A stretch of 43,112 nt of DNA from positions 1 through 43,112 of the forward strand of contig CACZHW010000019.1 of NCBI GenBank assembly GCA_902781095.1, written 5' to 3'. The stretch is from an uncultured Eubacteriales bacterium. GTDB taxonomy: Bacteria > Bacillota > Clostridia > Christensenellales > Aristaeellaceae. Below the pieces are notes generated by a model that ran no database searches, had not been told where the DNA came from, and saw only the letters and a program-made list of their open reading frames with translations. A program made the translations under genes and the position numbers. Shown one piece after another: positions 40,654-43,112 of the stretch (positions are counted from its first letter, which is position 1; every line of letters starts with the position of its first letter).

Positions 40654-42480
40654 ATGAAGAAACAGATTTGCCTCCTGATCCTGGCGGCCCTGCTGCTGGG
40701 CACGTCCCTGGCCGCGGCTGACATGACCCCGGGGACCTACAGCGCCGAGGCGCAGGGCAACAACGGCCCCGTCGCCGTGGAGGTCACGGTTTCAGACAGC
40801 GAGATCCTCTCGGTTGAGGTGAAGGCGCATGCGGAGACCCCCGGCATCAGCGACGCGGCGCTCGAGCGCATCCCCGGCGCGATCGTGGCAGGCCAGACCC
40901 TGGCCGTGGACGCAGTCGCCGGCGCGACCAATTCGTCCAATGCGATTCTGAGCGCGGCCGCACAGGCCCTGGAAGCGGCCGGCGCGAACATGGACGCCCT
41001 CCGGCAACCTGCCGAAAAGGAAAAGAGCGGCAAGGTTGAGACGCGCGAGGTGGAGGTGCTCGTCATCGGCGCGGGCGGCTCGGGCATGGCGGCGGCCACG
41101 ACCCTGCTGGAGCAGGGCAAAGACGTGCTGCTCATCGACAAGATGGCGCAGGCCGGCGGCGCCACAAGCCTGACCGGCGCCCTGATCAACGGAGGCATGT
41201 CCCATCAGCAGGCCATCCGCGGGGCGACGGACAGCGTGGAGACCATCTTCATGGACCTCATGAAATACGGCAGCTTCCTGAATGACGCCCGGATGACCTG
41301 GATATTCGCGAACAACACCGGCGCGGCTGTCGACTGGCTGCACGACACCGTGGGCGTCGAATTCGAAGAGGCGCTCAACTACTTCCCGGAGCACACCAAC
41401 GACCGCGCGCTCTACCCGCTCGGCAAGAAGGCCGGTTATCTGACCAGCACGATGGAGGCGCACTACAGGGAGATCGGCGGCGAGCTGCTGACCGAGACCA
41501 AGGCGGAGCATCTGATCCTGGAAGACGGCCGGGTTGTTGGCGCCGAGTGCAGCACGCCTGACGGCACCCTGATCGTCCGCGCCAAGGCGGTCGTCCTGGC
41601 CACGGGCGGATATGGCGCCAGCGTCGCCCTGCGCGATCCCAGCCTCACGACCGTGCTGTTCTACGGCTCCGCTGCCTCCACGGGCGACGGCATCTACCTT
41701 GCGCGCGAGGTGGGCGCGAAGACCCATTACATGCAGTATCTGAAGAGCTATCCCCAGGGCATCGAGAACCCCATCGAGGGCGGAAACATCACGCCGGACG
41801 GCACGCGCTACATCGCGAATGCCTATATCTCTCCGCTTGCTTCCCAGGCTGCGACCATGAACGACGGCGCCATCTACGTCAACAAGAGCGGCGCGCGCTG
41901 CATGAATGAGAACCTGGACTTCGTGTCCATCAAGAAGGCCACGATGAACCAGGAGGGCAAGACCATCTATCTCGTCATGAATCAGAAGGGATACGACAAC
42001 TGGATGGCGAGCATGGCCACCAGCACGGCGCTGACCGCGGAGAAGGTTGAGCCCTGGCTGGACGCTTCCGAGGGCGCGCCCGTATTCCGCCGCGGCGCGA
42101 CCCTGAAGGAAGCGGCCGACCGCGCCGGGATCGATGCCGCGACGCTGGAGGCGACCGTCGATCATTTCAATGAGATGGTGAAGGCCGGCAAGGACGAGGA
42201 CTTCGGCCGCGAGCAGATGAGCGTGGCGCTGGAGGACGACGGCTGCTGGTACATCATCGAGCAGCGCCTGCGCATGGCGACCTCCCTGGGCGGCCTCAAG
42301 ACGAGCACGTCCTTCGAGGTTTACGACGAGAACGAAGCTGTGATTCCCGGCCTGTACGCCTGCGGCGAAGTCGTTGGCGGCGTGCACGGCGATGAGTCCA
42401 TGCCCTCCTGCATGGTAGGCTGGGCTGTCACCTCCGGACGGCTGACCGGCTTCTCCGTTTCGGACGCGCTGAGCGAGTAA
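40654..42480 (+). CDS. Secreted flavinylated FAD reductase, fumarate-reductase-like
   Basis: The product is 608 residues. A signal peptide (about 1-22, no lipobox) leads to an FMN-binding domain (about 25-105) with the flavinylation motif GATNSS, where Thr92 would receive FMN from ApbE. The FAD domain starts at VEVLVIGAGGSGMAA (Gly139-Gly144) and ends with GLYACGEVVGGVHG. The layout is that of flavin-based extracellular reductases such as urocanate or fumarate reductases. The usual NRLGGNA segment after GGVHG, which holds a catalytic Arg in fumarate reductases, reads DESMPSCMVGWA, so the electron acceptor is likely different. AAAGAGG precedes ATG 40654. It sits alone under a TetR-type operator; no apbE or quinone partner is present. 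Confidence 0.88.
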   Translation: MKKQICLLILAALLLGTSLAAADMTPGTYSAEAQGNNGPVAVEVTVSDSEILSVEVKAHAETPGISDAALERIPGAIVAGQTLAVDAVAGATNSSNAILSAAAQALEAAGANMDALRQPAEKEKSGKVETREVEVLVIGAGGSGMAAATTLLEQGKDVLLIDKMAQAGGATSLTGALINGGMSHQQAIRGATDSVETIFMDLMKYGSFLNDARMTWIFANNTGAAVDWLHDTVGVEFEEALNYFPEHTNDRALYPLGKKAGYLTSTMEAHYREIGGELLTETKAEHLILEDGRVVGAECSTPDGTLIVRAKAVVLATGGYGASVALRDPSLTTVLFYGSAASTGDGIYLAREVGAKTHYMQYLKSYPQGIENPIEGGNITPDGTRYIANAYISPLASQAATMNDGAIYVNKSGARCMNENLDFVSIKKATMNQEGKTIYLVMNQKGYDNWMASMATSTALTAEKVEPWLDASEGAPVFRRGATLKEAADRAGIDAATLEATVDHFNEMVKAGKDEDFGREQMSVALEDDGCWYIIEQRLRMATSLGGLKTSTSFEVYDENEAVIPGLYACGEVVGGVHGDESMPSCMVGWAVTSGRLTGFSVSDALSE

Positions 42481-42518
42481 GCGGCGCAGAAGCAGAACCT
42501 CCCAAAAGCAATCAATAA

Positions 42519-42558
42519 AGCCTCCGACTGCATGAGAGCCAGCCGGAGGCTGTTTTTT
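42519..42558 (+). terminator. Terminator of reductase gene
   Basis: AGCCTCCG (42519-42526) pairs with CGGAGGCT (42544-42551), followed by GTTTTTT. The next stretch, 42559-42723, shows no intact gene; decayed sequence is likely. Confidence 0.8.
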
Positions 42559-42723
42559 CGTTTTCGTTACGCGCTGTCTTGCGCCCCAATACGGTTTTTC
42601 CGCAGCCGGGCAGAAACGGCGGTGAGCGTTATGTCAGGCCGAATGGGCGGAGCTTACTTCTCCTGTAAGGGAGCTTTTAACCGAGCTTCTGAGAAAAATC
42701 CGCCAGCACCTCGGATATCCTGA

Positions 42724-43112
42724 TCTGCTGCTGAGCTTCAGGCCGGTGATAATTACTACTACATGATCTTTGATGACAGCGCTCTTGAATTCTCCGATGC
42801 TCTGAAATCAAAAGTATCCATGTACATCAATACCGGCCTAGCCGCCACCTAAGGCTGCTCGCTCGACACGGCAACCATCGAAAATGTTCTTAACGACTAT
42901 AACGCAGCCGTCCGCGGCGAAAAGGAAGACGCCTTCGGTCGCACAAGCTTCTATGGCGAACTGACCGCTCCTTATTATGTAATGAAGGTTTCTAACGGTG
43001 TCGTTATGACCAGCGGCGGCATCAAAGTTGACGATCACAGCCGGGTCATCAACACAGAAGGGAATCCTATTGAGGGTCTGTACGCAATCGGCGAGGTCAG
43101 TGGCGGCCTGAT
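42724..43112 (+). pseudogene. 3' part of a second FAD reductase, broken
   Basis: Translation from 42724 gives ELQAGDNYYYMIFDDSALEF, then an in-frame TAA at 42850-42852, then DTATIENVLNDYNAAVRG, EDAFGRTSF, YVMKVSNGVVMTSGGIKVDD and GLYAIGEVSGGL, running off the window end. It is the C-terminal region of a fumarate-reductase-like FAD protein, of a different subgroup from the intact one upstream (MTSGGIKVDD against MATSLGGLKTST). An in-frame TGA at 42721 and the lack of upstream FAD motifs show that the 5' part is lost. It is more AT-rich than the intact gene. Confidence 0.8.

Noticed and set aside
40792..42387. 531-codon minus-strand frame opposite the reductase
   Set aside because: It is a shadow of the reductase coding strand without start signals or motifs.

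Overview
The window looks like a chromosomal segment of a GC-rich member of the Bacillota (Clostridia, perhaps Christensenellales-like; the rank is inference). Supporting signs are the HisZ plus short HisG pair, a PHP-type histidinol phosphatase, a TrpR-like YerC gene heading the his operon, CtsR- and CIRCE-like sites before lon, an MntR/DtxR regulator, strong TTGACA/TATAAT promoters, frequent GTG and TTG starts, and REP-like palindromes. No tRNA, rRNA, CRISPR array, complete IS element or riboswitch was recognised.

Layout. 1-4200: palindromic repeats, a secreted SH3 protein, a degenerate metallo-beta-lactamase-fold protein, a P-loop kinase-like protein, a SIS sugar-phosphate isomerase and an MntR-type regulator. 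4200-7970: a LysR regulator divergent from a methionine-type ABC importer (metQ-metN-metI) whose binding protein appears circularly permuted. 8080-13150: hisS, an XRE regulator with a membrane partner, a small P-loop protein, a GNAT, and an SH3 lipoprotein/TIGR04076/SRAP trio. 13150-25500: lon, then a complete histidine operon on the minus strand (yerC-hisZ-G-D-C-B-H-A-F-IE-J) with guanine deaminase last. The genes overlap by a few bases, and a dyad sits inside the operon promoter. 25500-33200: a DUF308-like membrane protein, then a LysR-controlled TRAP transporter (dctQ-dctM-dctP) with an amidohydrolase and a glucarate dehydratase. 33240-36870: a polar amino-acid ABC importer with an M20 carboxypeptidase. 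36980-43112: an accessory and partly decayed tract. It holds an AT-rich, orphan leucine-rich-repeat/solute-binding fusion, a PH-domain protein, a comM 3' remnant, a brxL (BREX) 3' remnant, a frameshifted TetR gene with an intact-looking operator, a secreted FMN/FAD reductase, and the broken 3' part of a second reductase.

The genes read as four metabolic modules: methionine uptake, histidine synthesis with purine salvage, aldarate uptake and dehydration, and amino-acid or peptide uptake. Each has its own regulator or promoter element. The most unusual items are the permuted MetQ, the LRR-SBP fusion, the metallo-beta-lactamase-fold protein with lost metal ligands, and the BREX remnant. All calls come from reading the sequence alone; no database search was run.
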